From assembly GCF_000014585.1 (NCBI RefSeq), contig NC_008319.1:248001-312000 (forward strand): a DNA stretch of 64,000 bases, read 5' to 3'. A model generated the notes under the pieces. That model made no database searches and had not been told where the DNA came from. It saw only the letters and a list, made by a program, of their open reading frames with translations. The DNA comes from Synechococcus sp. CC9311 (lineage in GTDB: Bacteria > Cyanobacteriota > Cyanobacteriia > PCC-6307 > Cyanobiaceae). A program made the translations under genes and the position numbers. Each line of letters opens with the position of its first letter. Within the stretch, counting starts at the first letter, position 1. Shown piece by piece: positions 42,871-51,544 of the stretch.

Positions 42871-45800
42871 TTAAAGCAGGCCTTCCTGTTCGGCTAGCTC
42901 CTTGAGCGCTTTGATTTGCCAGCGGCGGCATTGCGCCGGAGAGGCTTGGTAAAACTGTTCCCAAGCCGCTGCTTTGTGCTGGCTGTAGGCCCCTGTGTCT
43001 TGTTCGGGATAGGTGCTTTGCCAGCCCACCCGGACGGCATGACCAATGACGACATCGAGTGCGATGTCGTCTTCAAAGCGCATGTCTGGGTTGGTCATCG
43101 TGAAGGCCATCAGCGAGAGCAGGCTTTCTGTGCAGAGTTGGCGGTATTCGGCGGCTTCAATCCGACTGAGTAGATGCTCAACCTGAATGGCAAAGTTGCG
43201 CTCTCCTGGTGTTTTTTCCAGCACCAAAGCGCTGGTTAGCCGGTTGCGTCGCTCCAGCTTGTCTCCGATCACCAACCCACGGCAGTGATGCAGTAACGAC
43301 CAAATGCCTGCATAGAACTCCTTCGGGACTTGTTGCAGGGAGCCCAGTCGCATGCGGTGTTGCAGCCAGTCGGATCCGCTCGGTCGTTCCTCAAGGGGCT
43401 CAGGTACGGACCACTGCACATGGCCGCGAAGGTGAAGCAGTTCTCGTCTCTGTAAAGCGGCTCGGGCGTGGTCGACGTCATTAAGCAGTGCTTGAAGGCG
43501 CAAGCTGATCGCATGGGGGGCTTCGCTGCACAGGGCTTCAAAGGCTTCGTCCTGGCTCAGTTGTCTTTCCGCTGCAAGCTCTGAGGTGAGCAAAAGCAGC
43601 AGTTGACCAAGCTGCAGGGTGAGCGTGCCCTTGAGTTTTTCTGGTTCTCGCCGGGCAAGGCCATCAAGCGCCACCAGCAATTCCTGCTGCAGCATGCGTT
43701 CTCGGCCGTCATTGCCGCAGGTGCGTTCAATCAGAGCGGCGATCGCTGGGCTTGAGGCCGGGGCGCTGAGACGAGAGTCACTTGTGTAATTTCGGCCGAC
43801 CACCACTTGCTTCTGGCGGCTGAGCAAGTCGATGACGGCATCCTCCAGTTGGGGATGGACGAGCCCCATGGCGCCTGCGCAGCGGCGGGCCACATTCCAA
43901 TCCTCCTGGCTGAGCCCGCGGTGGTAGATCTCCTCGAGCAGGGTGACCAGCTCAACCGGTGTCCCTTGTGGGCCGCTGAGAATCGCGCGATGGCCGAGTT
44001 GGCGCTTCAGCAGTTCAAGCACTTCGGCTTGTTCGCGGAGCGAATGGCTGCTCCAGAGACGATCGCGTAGTTCACCGAGGGGAATGTCATCCAGCTCCTG
44101 CTCCTGGGCTGCGGTCAGGTCGCTGAAGTCGGTGGAGGCTTGTAGGTAGCGCGTTGCATCGCTCCGCTGATGGGTGTTGTTCCTGGCTGTTGCGGCTGGC
44201 AGGGTCACCCACTGAGCGCTTTGGGCGAGTGTTTCAAGGTCGCTAAAGCAAACAGGAACATCCTCGATCCGTCCTGAGTGCAGACGCCTGGTGAGATCCA
44301 TCAGCAGCTCTGGATTGTTCTCCAGCAGGGAGGCTTCAACAGGGATCAGTAAGAGCGGTGAACCCTCACCGCGCCAGTGCCGCTGCAGTAGGTGCAGTTC
44401 ATTGATGACCGTTTCCATGAGCTGGCGTGGGTCATGACTGACGAAAAAGGTGTCTTCTTCCAACACAGCCGGTAACACGGCAAACTTTTCGTCGTCTTGT
44501 TGGTAGAGGCGGGCTGTGTCCGAGGTGTCGGCTCGGAGCATCGGCTGACCGCTCAAGCGGAGAGCTTCATCGCCTCCAACTGCGCTGAGGCGATCGTTGA
44601 GGTTGCTGGATGGCACCACCTGGATCAAGGAGGTCTGGGGATCGCTAACGGGCAACCCTCGTGCCTTCAGTTCGTCTGCAAGTGCGCTGCTCGTTGGTGC
44701 AAGGGCAACGAGCACCTGCTCGGCACCAATCTCGGCTTGGAATCTGCGACCGCATGGATCGAGGTCCGCTGGCTCGATCAGTCCTTCGATCAGCATCTCC
44801 CCCAGCCAGGCAAGGCTCTGGGTCCAAAGCAGAGGCACGTTGTCATTGGCCAAACGTTGTTGGCTTCCTGGTGCCCGCCGTTCGAGTTCCACTGCACTGT
44901 CTGGGACCAGATAAAGCTCGGGGTAAAGCTGCTGCCCATGGCATTCCACCTGCAGGATCTTGAGCCTTTCTTGCCAGTAATGCGCGTCTGTCCAACGCTT
45001 TTCACAGCAGGCTGTCAGCTGCTCATAGGCCAGGAAGAGAGGCCATTCCGATTCCACGCCTTCGAAGTTCACGAGTTCGGCCCGTTCGTAATGCAGTCGA
45101 CTGACGTCTTCGATAACGGTTTGATGACCGTCCCGGCGGAAGCGTTTGTATCCATAGGGCCCCCCTAGTTCGCGACGGATCCGCTGGATGGTTCGTTCCA
45201 CCAGGTCTCGCTCCTCCACCGCCCAGGCTGGGTAGCCGATCACGGAGAGACAAGCGCTGTCGACTTCCTTGCTGGCGGATTCCCGTGGCAGAAGTCCTTG
45301 GAGTGCCCGACGCAAGCGGACGACAGCGCCTTGCGGCACCAGCACCTGCATTGATCCATCGCCATGGGAACTAAACAGATCCACGCCATCTAGGGCTTCA
45401 AGTGCCGCTTTGGCCATGCCAATGGAGCTGGCGTTGCGTTCGGGTAGGCCTTGATTTCCCTTGTCCCCCCGCTCCCAGATTCCGTAGTCGGGCACGCGAT
45501 AGGCCCGGGCCACGTAGTACACGAGGTTTTGGATGAACGCCACTTCGTGGCGGTTGCGAATCACGGCAAGGCCGCCGCGGCTGAGTTGAGCTAGCTGCAG
45601 CAGAAAGAGAGATGTCGCATCAAGTTGCAGATGCCCCCAGCCGTCATCGGCCACAACCTGATCGCCATTGGCGCTGTTGTATTTGGCATGCAGGGCGTCG
45701 AGCGGATCGAGGCTGTGCTTAAAGCGTTCCACTTTTGAGGCTTGGCGCATCATGCTGTTGAGCAAGCCGCGCATCAGCCCAAGAACCCGTTGTTCAAGTT

Positions 45801-46056
45801 CCCAGCTGCGTTGCGTGGTGCCCCTTTGAAGGCGACGATGGGCGATGGCCAGGCCCCAAACGCACTGAATCGAGTACACGCAGTCGCGAACCCAGGCGTC
45901 TCCGTAGTTTCCGTGCACCGTGTTGGCCGTGCTGGCTGGAAGCAATCCGCTCACTGGATGCTGACGTTGTAGAACCACCGCGTCGATGGCCATATCCAGG
46001 CTCTTTAGTTTTTCAAGGCGTAGCTCGTGTTGCTCCTTGGGGTTCGGATGCGACAA
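42871..46056 (-). CDS. glycoside hydrolase family 15/phosphorylase kinase alpha-like protein
   Basis: This is a long protein (about 1,061 residues). The N-terminal half resembles glucoamylase-type (GH15) and phosphorylase kinase alpha/beta subunits: PASTANTVHGNYGDAWVRDC, VVADDGWGHLQLDATSLFLL, YGIWERGDKGNQGLPERNAS and YGYKRFRRDGHQ. The C-terminal half is helical with no catalytic motif that I recognise. Such proteins are found across cyanobacteria; a role in glycogen or glucan handling is guessed. The start is unclear: TTG 46056 is chosen, with GTG 46128 overlapping the divergent gene, and an ATG at about 45990 also possible. Confidence 0.82.
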   Translation of the reverse strand: MSHPNPKEQHELRLEKLKSLDMAIDAVVLQRQHPVSGLLPASTANTVHGNYGDAWVRDCVYSIQCVWGLAIAHRRLQRGTTQRSWELEQRVLGLMRGLLNSMMRQASKVERFKHSLDPLDALHAKYNSANGDQVVADDGWGHLQLDATSLFLLQLAQLSRGGLAVIRNRHEVAFIQNLVYYVARAYRVPDYGIWERGDKGNQGLPERNASSIGMAKAALEALDGVDLFSSHGDGSMQVLVPQGAVVRLRRALQGLLPRESASKEVDSACLSVIGYPAWAVEERDLVERTIQRIRRELGGPYGYKRFRRDGHQTVIEDVSRLHYERAELVNFEGVESEWPLFLAYEQLTACCEKRWTDAHYWQERLKILQVECHGQQLYPELYLVPDSAVELERRAPGSQQRLANDNVPLLWTQSLAWLGEMLIEGLIEPADLDPCGRRFQAEIGAEQVLVALAPTSSALADELKARGLPVSDPQTSLIQVVPSSNLNDRLSAVGGDEALRLSGQPMLRADTSDTARLYQQDDEKFAVLPAVLEEDTFFVSHDPRQLMETVINELHLLQRHWRGEGSPLLLIPVEASLLENNPELLMDLTRRLHSGRIEDVPVCFSDLETLAQSAQWVTLPAATARNNTHQRSDATRYLQASTDFSDLTAAQEQELDDIPLGELRDRLWSSHSLREQAEVLELLKRQLGHRAILSGPQGTPVELVTLLEEIYHRGLSQEDWNVARRCAGAMGLVHPQLEDAVIDLLSRQKQVVVGRNYTSDSRLSAPASSPAIAALIERTCGNDGRERMLQQELLVALDGLARREPEKLKGTLTLQLGQLLLLLTSELAAERQLSQDEAFEALCSEAPHAISLRLQALLNDVDHARAALQRRELLHLRGHVQWSVPEPLEERPSGSDWLQHRMRLGSLQQVPKEFYAGIWSLLHHCRGLVIGDKLERRNRLTSALVLEKTPGERNFAIQVEHLLSRIEAAEYRQLCTESLLSLMAFTMTNPDMRFEDDIALDVVIGHAVRVGWQSTYPEQDTGAYSQHKAAAWEQFYQASPAQCRRWQIKALKELAEQEGLL

Positions 46057-46111
46057 AACCGTGGCCTTCCAAGCGACCGGATTTAGATTCTCCCTCGCAG
46101 ACGAGTTAGGG

Positions 46112-46897
46112 ATGGATATCACCAGCACCGGTCCGCGTGATCAACGTCGCTTCCAAGTCCTTGGGGTGCCAGTGGATGCTTGTCGCGATGTCACTGCCGC
46201 AGCCATCGGTGTGCATGCCGATGGGGGAGGTCAGATCGTGACCCTGAATGCCGAGATGACGATGGCAGCACGAGCGAACCTTCGCTTAGGTGCCGTGATT
46301 GCTGACGCCGATCTGGTGGTTCCCGATGGCGCAGGCGTTGTCTGGGCTCTTCGTTTACAAGGTGTGCGCGTTCGCCGAAGTCCCGGCATTGAGTTGGCAT
46401 GGGAACTCTTGAGTTATGCCGAGGCCCATGGGTGGTCTGTGGCGCTCGTTGGGTCTGCACCGCAGGTGATGGAACGATTGTGTGATCGCTTGGTGGTTGA
46501 GCGCCCTGAATTGCGTCTGGTACTGGCGCAACATGGATATCTCACCGAAGAGGATTGGCCTCAGCTTGAAGCCAACTTGTGCGAGCTCAACCCGGATTTG
46601 GTGCTTGTTGCTCTTGGCGTTCCCCGACAAGAACTTTGGGTTCAGCGCTTGAAAGCTTCACAAACCGGAGTGTGGATGGGTGTGGGTGGCAGCTTTGATG
46701 TATGGGCTGGCCTCAAGGAACGGGCACCACAATGGGCAAGCCGTCTCCAAGTGGAATGGCTCTACAGGCTTTTGCAGGAACCAAGCCGCTGGAGGCGTTA
46801 TCTGGCGCTACCCCAATTTGTTTGGGCTGTTTTGCTCAGCGGAAGCCGACGGAAGCCTGCCAAACAAAAGCAAGCAACAGGAAAAACAACGGAATGA
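46112..46897 (+). CDS. WecG/TagA/CpsF-family glycosyltransferase
   Basis: This enzyme is about 261 residues. Features of the WecG/TagA family are [65 protein letters not shown] and [19 protein letters not shown]. It probably adds N-acetylmannosamine-type sugars (or a related residue) to a lipid-linked sugar in surface polysaccharide assembly. It pairs logically with the WecA/MraY-like transferase at 62.2 kb. ATG 46112 begins [18 protein letters not shown]; the frame is open upstream. Its 3' end overlaps antiparallel psbK by 62 bases. Confidence 0.88.
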   Translation: MDITSTGPRDQRRFQVLGVPVDACRDVTAAAIGVHADGGGQIVTLNAEMTMAARANLRLGAVIADADLVVPDGAGVVWALRLQGVRVRRSPGIELAWELLSYAEAHGWSVALVGSAPQVMERLCDRLVVERPELRLVLAQHGYLTEEDWPQLEANLCELNPDLVLVALGVPRQELWVQRLKASQTGVWMGVGGSFDVWAGLKERAPQWASRLQVEWLYRLLQEPSRWRRYLALPQFVWAVLLSGSRRKPAKQKQATGKTTE

Positions 46898-46979
46898 TCG
46901 GCAGGATGTCGATCAGCGGACCGAAGGCTTGATAGGCCTCAGGTAACTGGGCCAGCAAATCGAGGGTGTAAACAGCCAT
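46836..46979 (-). CDS. psbK: photosystem II protein PsbK
   Basis: This 47-residue gene is too short for most gene callers and was found by translating the minus strand. The product begins [20 protein letters not shown]. It has the hydrophobic core [19 protein letters not shown] and ends ASVGFR, matching mature PsbK, which binds near CP43 in photosystem II. It lies 30 bases downstream of tgt on the same strand. The last 62 bases overlap the 3' end of the wecG-like gene on the other strand. Confidence 0.95.
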   Translation of the reverse strand: MAVYTLDLLAQLPEAYQAFGPLIDILPIIPLFFLLLAFVWQASVGFR

Positions 46980-47009
46980 CCCGGCGAGTTCATGGTCGGA
47001 GCTCGGACG

Positions 47010-48128
47010 CTACCACGTGTGATGGGCTCTTGAGCTTGGCTCCCACGGAGCGAAATCCTCTGAAAAGCAACCATCACGAATTGCTTGCCCCATGGCGGTG
47101 GTGAATCGGATCAAGTGGGTGAGGTTATGGATGCTTAAGAGCGTGAGGCCGAGCAGCTCCTCGCTACGGATCAGATGATGCAGGTAGGCACGGGTGTGCT
47201 GGCGGCAAGCGATGCATGGGCAGTTTGGATCTAAAGGGGTGTGGTCGTGCCGAAAACGAGCGTTGCGCAGGTTCCAGCGCTCGCCCCCAACCAGTGCCGT
47301 GCCATGCCTGCCTAGGCGTGTAGGCAGGACGCAATCAAACATGTCAATCCCGTTGGCCACGGCAACTGCCATCTCACGCAGCGTGCCAATGCCCATCAGA
47401 TATCGGGGGCGATCAGCGGGTAACAGGGGTGTGACCTGGCGCACGATCTGATGCATCTCCTCCACCGGTTCTCCAACGCTGACGCCGCCGATAGCGATGC
47501 CGGGCAGGTTGAAGCTCGCCACCGTTCGCGCGCTGAGATCGCGGAGGTGGGGGAAACAGCCTCCTTGCACAATCCCAAAGAGGGCTTGATCGTCGCGTTG
47601 ATGGGCGTCTGCGCAGCGGCCTAACCAGGCGTGCGTACGCCGACAGGCCTCCGCGACATCGTTCTCGGTGGCTGGATAGGGCGGACATTGATCGAAGGCC
47701 ATGGCCACATCGGCGCCAAGGCGCATTTGGATCTGCATCGACCTTTCGGGGGTCAGCAAAATTCGGCTGCCGTTTCGAGGGTTGCGGAAGTCCACTCCTT
47801 CATCGTCAATGCGATTGAGGTCGCCGAGGCTGAACACCTGAAAGCCACCGGAATCGGTGAGCATCGGACCGTCCCAGCCCATGAACCGATGTAGCCCTCC
47901 GGCGTCGGCAACGATCTCCTCCCCAGGCTGGAGATGCAGGTGATACGTGTTGGACAGCACCATTTGGGCGCCGGTCTCCGCCAACTGGGAGGTGGTCACC
48001 CCTTTCACGGTGCCCAGTGTGCCTACGGGCATAAACCGCGGTGTTGTGACTGGACCATGAGGTGTGTGGAAGCATCCACAGCGAGCACCCGTGTTGCTGC
48101 AAGTGGCCTGAATCTCGAATTGGAACAC
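47010..48128 (-). CDS. tgt: queuine tRNA-ribosyltransferase
   Basis: This 372-residue enzyme exchanges guanine for 7-deazaguanine at position 34 of tRNAs with a GUN anticodon. Motifs visible are [32 protein letters not shown] with the first catalytic Asp, [29 protein letters not shown] and [15 protein letters not shown]. The zinc ligands [17 protein letters not shown] close the domain. GTG 48128 was chosen because it begins FQFEIQATC; the frame extends to TTG 48143. It is upstream of psbK and divergent from cobS. Confidence 0.95.
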   Translation of the reverse strand: MFQFEIQATCSNTGARCGCFHTPHGPVTTPRFMPVGTLGTVKGVTTSQLAETGAQMVLSNTYHLHLQPGEEIVADAGGLHRFMGWDGPMLTDSGGFQVFSLGDLNRIDDEGVDFRNPRNGSRILLTPERSMQIQMRLGADVAMAFDQCPPYPATENDVAEACRRTHAWLGRCADAHQRDDQALFGIVQGGCFPHLRDLSARTVASFNLPGIAIGGVSVGEPVEEMHQIVRQVTPLLPADRPRYLMGIGTLREMAVAVANGIDMFDCVLPTRLGRHGTALVGGERWNLRNARFRHDHTPLDPNCPCIACRQHTRAYLHHLIRSEELLGLTLLSIHNLTHLIRFTTAMGQAIRDGCFSEDFAPWEPSSRAHHTW

Positions 48129-48187
48129 AGGCCCTCTGTGCAACGCATCAATTTACGGTGAGCCATGTCGGTTTATGGGTCGAGGTC

Positions 48188-48952
48188 ATGGCTTCAGCCC
48201 CCTCCTGGCTACGCGATTTAGTGGGTGCTTGGATTTTTTATTCGGTGTTGCCTGCCTGGCCCTGGCCTCAGCCTCGCTTCGAACGCATCGCCCGCTTTGC
48301 TCCTTGGATCGGCTTGGTCATTGGTGGCCTGCAGGCGGGATTGTGGTGGTTTTTATCCGGTTTGGGATGGCCTCACGTCGCGCTTGTTCCATCTGTTTTG
48401 GCCTTGGGGTTGTTCCTCACTGGTGGGCTCCATTTCGATGGACTGATCGACACCGCTGATGGTCTCGCTGCAGGACCTGAGCGTTGCCTGGAGGCAATGG
48501 AGGACAGCCGTGTGGGTGCGAGTGGTGTGCAGCTGTCGGTGGTGGTGCTGTTGTTGCAGTTCGCCGCTTTGGTGCGTTTGGGCTCCCTGGCGCCAATCGC
48601 TTTGGTGGTCACGAGCGCTTTGGCAAGGGTGTCGCCCCTGTGGGCGATGGCGCGTTTCACTTATTTGAAGGTGAATGGAACAGCTGGTTTTCACCGCCGT
48701 CACCAAAAGGGTCTTGGAGATGCTGTCCCCACCTTGTTTTTACTGGTGTTGGTGAGCCCACTGCTACAGCAGCTGCCGCTCTTGACTGTTCCGATTTGTT
48801 TGCTGAGCGCACTCGTTACGGCTGAGTGGCTTGGTCGGCGGCTGGGGGGGATGACGGGAGACGGCTATGGAGCTGTTGTAATGCTTAGCGAGACCTCTAG
48901 TTTGTTGTTGGTAGGCCTTTTGGCTCCTTCGCTGGGCTCGGGGGGAGGCTGA
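48188..48952 (+). CDS. cobS: adenosylcobinamide-GDP ribazoletransferase
   Basis: This 254-residue membrane enzyme joins ribazole to adenosylcobinamide-GDP in the last steps of cobalamin or pseudocobalamin synthesis. The family core GLFLTGGLHFDGLIDTADGL, with acidic metal ligands, and MEDSRVGASG are clear. About six hydrophobic helices are present. ATG 48188 has GAGG just upstream. The 3' end overlaps the convergent histidine kinase gene by 56 bases. Marine Synechococcus can make pseudocobalamin, so this enzyme is expected. Confidence 0.92.
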   Translation: MASAPSWLRDLVGAWIFYSVLPAWPWPQPRFERIARFAPWIGLVIGGLQAGLWWFLSGLGWPHVALVPSVLALGLFLTGGLHFDGLIDTADGLAAGPERCLEAMEDSRVGASGVQLSVVVLLLQFAALVRLGSLAPIALVVTSALARVSPLWAMARFTYLKVNGTAGFHRRHQKGLGDAVPTLFLLVLVSPLLQQLPLLTVPICLLSALVTAEWLGRRLGGMTGDGYGAVVMLSETSSLLLVGLLAPSLGSGGG

Positions 48953-50045
48953 GGAGGAAGGCATTACCGCGGCTTGGGAGATTCGGATCAAGCTGGTTGG
49001 GTCTGGTGTGTAAAACCAGTGCGCCACCTCTTTCCTCGGCGAGATGTCGAGCAAGTGCGAGCCCTAGTCCGGATCCGGATTGATCCTTGCTGCTGCTTCC
49101 CCGTTCGCCTTTGCGGAAGATCAGTTCTTGTTCTTGATCTGGGATGGGAGGCCCCTCGTCCCAGATCAAGATGCTGTGGTCGAACAGGCTGAGCCCTAGT
49201 GAACAGCCCGTAGGGCTGTATCGAAAGGCGTTCTCTAGAAGATTGGCCACGATTTCTGAGATGACGGCATCGTCATCTGGCCGAATCTCTTGAGTCCAGG
49301 CGGGCCAGTTTGGTGGTGTGTGCCAGGCGCGGTTCTGGAGTGCTGCGGTTGCGGCAGCCCGCTCAATCAAAGGTTGGAGAACTTGTTCGATCGTGAGCCC
49401 TGGGCCCTTTGATTGCACCTGTGGAAGCAGCAGTGGGGCGGGCGCCTCGGGGCGATGCGGCAGGTTCTCTTGACCGATGAGGTCCAGGGATGTGATGTAG
49501 CGGTCTAGCTGGGCCTGCTCTTGAAGGAGTCCCGTCACAAGTGGGCGTTGGAGGTGCTCGGGCCCCAAACGACGGAGTAGAAGCTGGGCATAGGTGCGCA
49601 AGGCTGCCAGTGGATTGCGCAACTGATGCACCACAAGATTCATCTGTTGGCGTTGCTGTTGGAGTTCTTCCAGCAAGCGACTGCGTTCGAGTTCAAGGCC
49701 AAGGCTGTAAGCCAAGGCTGAGGCGCTGGCTTGCAGGCGGCGATCCAGTTGGTCGGACCATTTCGCCTCCCGGTGCTGTTCTGCCCTCAGAACCCCTAGT
49801 AAGAGATCGTCATGACGGAGGGGAAACCAGTGCCGCTCTGGCGAAGGAAGGCGCAGGATTGGGTCGTCGGCAATTTCTGGCAGTCGACCGCCATCTGGAG
49901 GCCACTGATCCAGCATGGTGAAGCTGGGTGCATCTCCTTCACTGCTTTGTGCGATGTAGACAACAAGTTTGTCCAGAGCTTGATCGCCAGAAAAACTCTG
50001 CAGTTGTTGCTTGACCAGGGTTAGGAACCGGTTGGACAGCTGCAT
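48897..50045 (-). CDS. soluble sensor histidine kinase
   Basis: This is a 382-residue kinase without membrane spans. The N-terminal 110 residues look like a GAF-type sensor domain (YIAQSSEGDAPSFTML, PLRHDDLLLGVLRAE), followed by a helix into the H box NLVVHQLRNPLAALRTYAQL (His140). The ATPase domain shows N box ANLLENAFRYSP, G1 IWDEGPPIP and GSGLGLALARHLAEE. A short Pro/Lys-rich tail ends the protein. No response regulator is adjacent. The start is ATG 50045; the frame is open to 50087. Confidence 0.9.
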   Translation of the reverse strand: MQLSNRFLTLVKQQLQSFSGDQALDKLVVYIAQSSEGDAPSFTMLDQWPPDGGRLPEIADDPILRLPSPERHWFPLRHDDLLLGVLRAEQHREAKWSDQLDRRLQASASALAYSLGLELERSRLLEELQQQRQQMNLVVHQLRNPLAALRTYAQLLLRRLGPEHLQRPLVTGLLQEQAQLDRYITSLDLIGQENLPHRPEAPAPLLLPQVQSKGPGLTIEQVLQPLIERAAATAALQNRAWHTPPNWPAWTQEIRPDDDAVISEIVANLLENAFRYSPTGCSLGLSLFDHSILIWDEGPPIPDQEQELIFRKGERGSSSKDQSGSGLGLALARHLAEERGGALVLHTRPNQLDPNLPSRGNAFLLSLPPSPAKEPKGLPTTN

Positions 50046-50434
50046 TCGTGAAATTGTGAGCCTGGATACAGCCGGGGAGACAACCAAAAACCCGACCTTC
50101 TTGCCAATTCAGGAAAAAGTCTTAAGATCTGATGATCGACCGACGGCGCTCTTCGTTGCGGTGCCGGTTTCCTGTCGATTCTGCTCGGGTTGCACTTTCG
50201 TTGCTACCAAGGTTACAGCAGAGGTTGATGTGTCTCCTGTTGTCATCGGCTCTATGCCGTTGAAAGCGATGGTGTTTGTCCATCGATTGTGCAGCTCTGG
50301 CTGCGCGATCGATCTACCGATTCGCTGACGTCACGATGCTCCTTTGAGCATCTCACTTGGTCGTTTGCCGTTGCGAAACGGTGCCGATCTTTCTTGACAG
50401 CCCCCTCTCACTCCCTCAACAGGGATTTTGCTCA
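50046..50434. other. intergenic region between kinase and DUF3155 gene
   Basis: This region of 389 bases holds no recognisable gene. A TTGACA-like hexamer is at 50394-50399, only 36 bases before the DUF3155 start codon and with no convincing -10 element. CGATCGATC-like runs occur near 50310. Divergent promoters for both genes must lie here, but I cannot place them. Confidence 0.4.
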
Positions 50435-50803
50435 ATGTCCAAAAAACGTAAGAGGATTAGTCGTCGTCGCCTCGCTGGCCAGCGTGTGCTGGCGCATGTG
50501 CCGACTCACCATCTCGAAACTGGTGAACACAAGCCTGTAACAGCGGCTCGTCGCTACATCGCCGAGGGCGTTCTCATGCCTCCAGCCCTCGTCAATGTGC
50601 GCCGCAACGAACACACCACAGATCGCTTTTTCTGGGGGGAAAAGGGACTCTTTAGTGCCCAGTACGCCGAGGAAAATCATTTTCTGTTCCCGTCCCTGCG
50701 TTCGATCGTTGATCACGTTGGTGAAGAGGTCATCTTCGAAGGCCTAGACCTGGCTTCTGATGACTGGGAGGAAATGGAAGAGTACGAATACGCTTTCGTC
50801 TGA
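50435..50803 (+). CDS. DUF3155 protein, conserved in cyanobacteria
   Basis: This is a 122-residue protein. The N-terminal KKRKRISRRRLAGQRVLAHV is very basic and may bind nucleic acid. PVTAARRYIAEGVLMPPAL and RRNEHTTDRFFWGEKGLFSA, followed by ENHFLFPSLR, are characteristic of DUF3155. The C-terminus is acidic (DDWEEMEEYEYAFV). I know no defined function for the family. ATG 50435 starts MSKKRKR; the frame is open upstream. A strong terminator follows. Confidence 0.8.
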   Translation: MSKKRKRISRRRLAGQRVLAHVPTHHLETGEHKPVTAARRYIAEGVLMPPALVNVRRNEHTTDRFFWGEKGLFSAQYAEENHFLFPSLRSIVDHVGEEVIFEGLDLASDDWEEMEEYEYAFV

Positions 50804-50854
50804 TTTTCCCTTCCCCTCCCGCTCTGGATTCCAGTTCTGAATTGGAAAGCCCTG

Positions 50855-50908
50855 AAGCCCTCAAGCGCTCTGAGCTGGTTGATCCAGCCAGCGCTTGAGG
50901 GCTTTTTT
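50855..50908 (+). terminator. strong terminator after the DUF3155 gene, inside the antisense hydrolase gene
   Basis: A perfect 15-bp stem (50855-50869 with 50890-50904; arm AAGCCCTCAAGCGCT) is followed by T residues to 50908. The 3' end of the minus-strand hydrolase gene lies inside it, so the hydrolase's last codons are encoded by the hairpin. Confidence 0.85.
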
Positions 50909-51484
50909 CATTTCAGCCTGCGCCTCAACAGGGATGGCATGCCCATTGTCGAAACTGAAGAGGTCACACGTTTGATTGCTTTGCACTAACTCTTCTTTGA
51001 GCGTTAAGGCCGCTGAATGCGGCACGACGTCGTCTTGCCGTCCATGCAGAAGAAGCACAGGGGGGCGAATCAGAGGGGCTTGCCATTTGGGATGGGGATA
51101 GGCACTACATGCGATTAATCCTGCGAGAGGCAAGTCACAGCCGGCAGCCATGGCCATGGCACCTCCTTGAGAAAAGCCCAAAAGCACCGTTGCTTCCAGT
51201 GGGATCTCCGTTGAACCAAGGTTATTGATGCGTTTTTTTAATCGTTCAACAGCTGCTGGAACGGCGGCCCAGTCGGCTGGGAAGAGGCCATACCACTGTC
51301 TTCCTGAACCTTGGGTTTGGAGTTGAGGAGCTTGCAGTGCAACAAGCTCCAGTGGTGTCGCGATCGTCTCGGCGAGCGCTTGTCCCAGTGGCATCAGGTC
51401 GCCGGCATCGGCTCCCCAGCCGTGAAGAAGAATCAGCCGTGCCCGAGCCTTCGTTGAAGGTTGGCGGAGCAGATCGGCGGCCAT
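50861..51484 (-). CDS. alpha/beta hydrolase (phospholipase/carboxylesterase family)
   Basis: This 207-residue enzyme is of the small carboxylesterase/acyl-protein thioesterase type. The oxyanion region is RLILLHGWGADAGD. The nucleophile is in VLLGFSQGGAMAMAAG, the Asp is in LHGRQDDVVPH and the His is in FDNGHAIPVEAQ. Substrate is not evident. It is divergent from purH. Its stop codon and last residues overlap the terminator of the DUF3155 gene. Confidence 0.9.
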   Translation of the reverse strand: MAADLLRQPSTKARARLILLHGWGADAGDLMPLGQALAETIATPLELVALQAPQLQTQGSGRQWYGLFPADWAAVPAAVERLKKRINNLGSTEIPLEATVLLGFSQGGAMAMAAGCDLPLAGLIACSAYPHPKWQAPLIRPPVLLLHGRQDDVVPHSAALTLKEELVQSNQTCDLFSFDNGHAIPVEAQAEMKKALKRWLDQPAQSA

Positions 51485-51544
51485 GGCGTCAAGTGCGCGG
51501 TTGCTGCGTAGGTTGGCTCAAGCCCTGTCTTTCGTCCTGCTGTA

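Noticed and set aside
44497-45168. 223-residue plus-strand ORF
   Set aside because: It is antisense to the GH15-like gene and has no recognisable motif.
48144-48187. Cobalamin riboswitch upstream of cobS
   Set aside because: The gap is too short (under 50 bases) and no B12-box-like sequence is seen.
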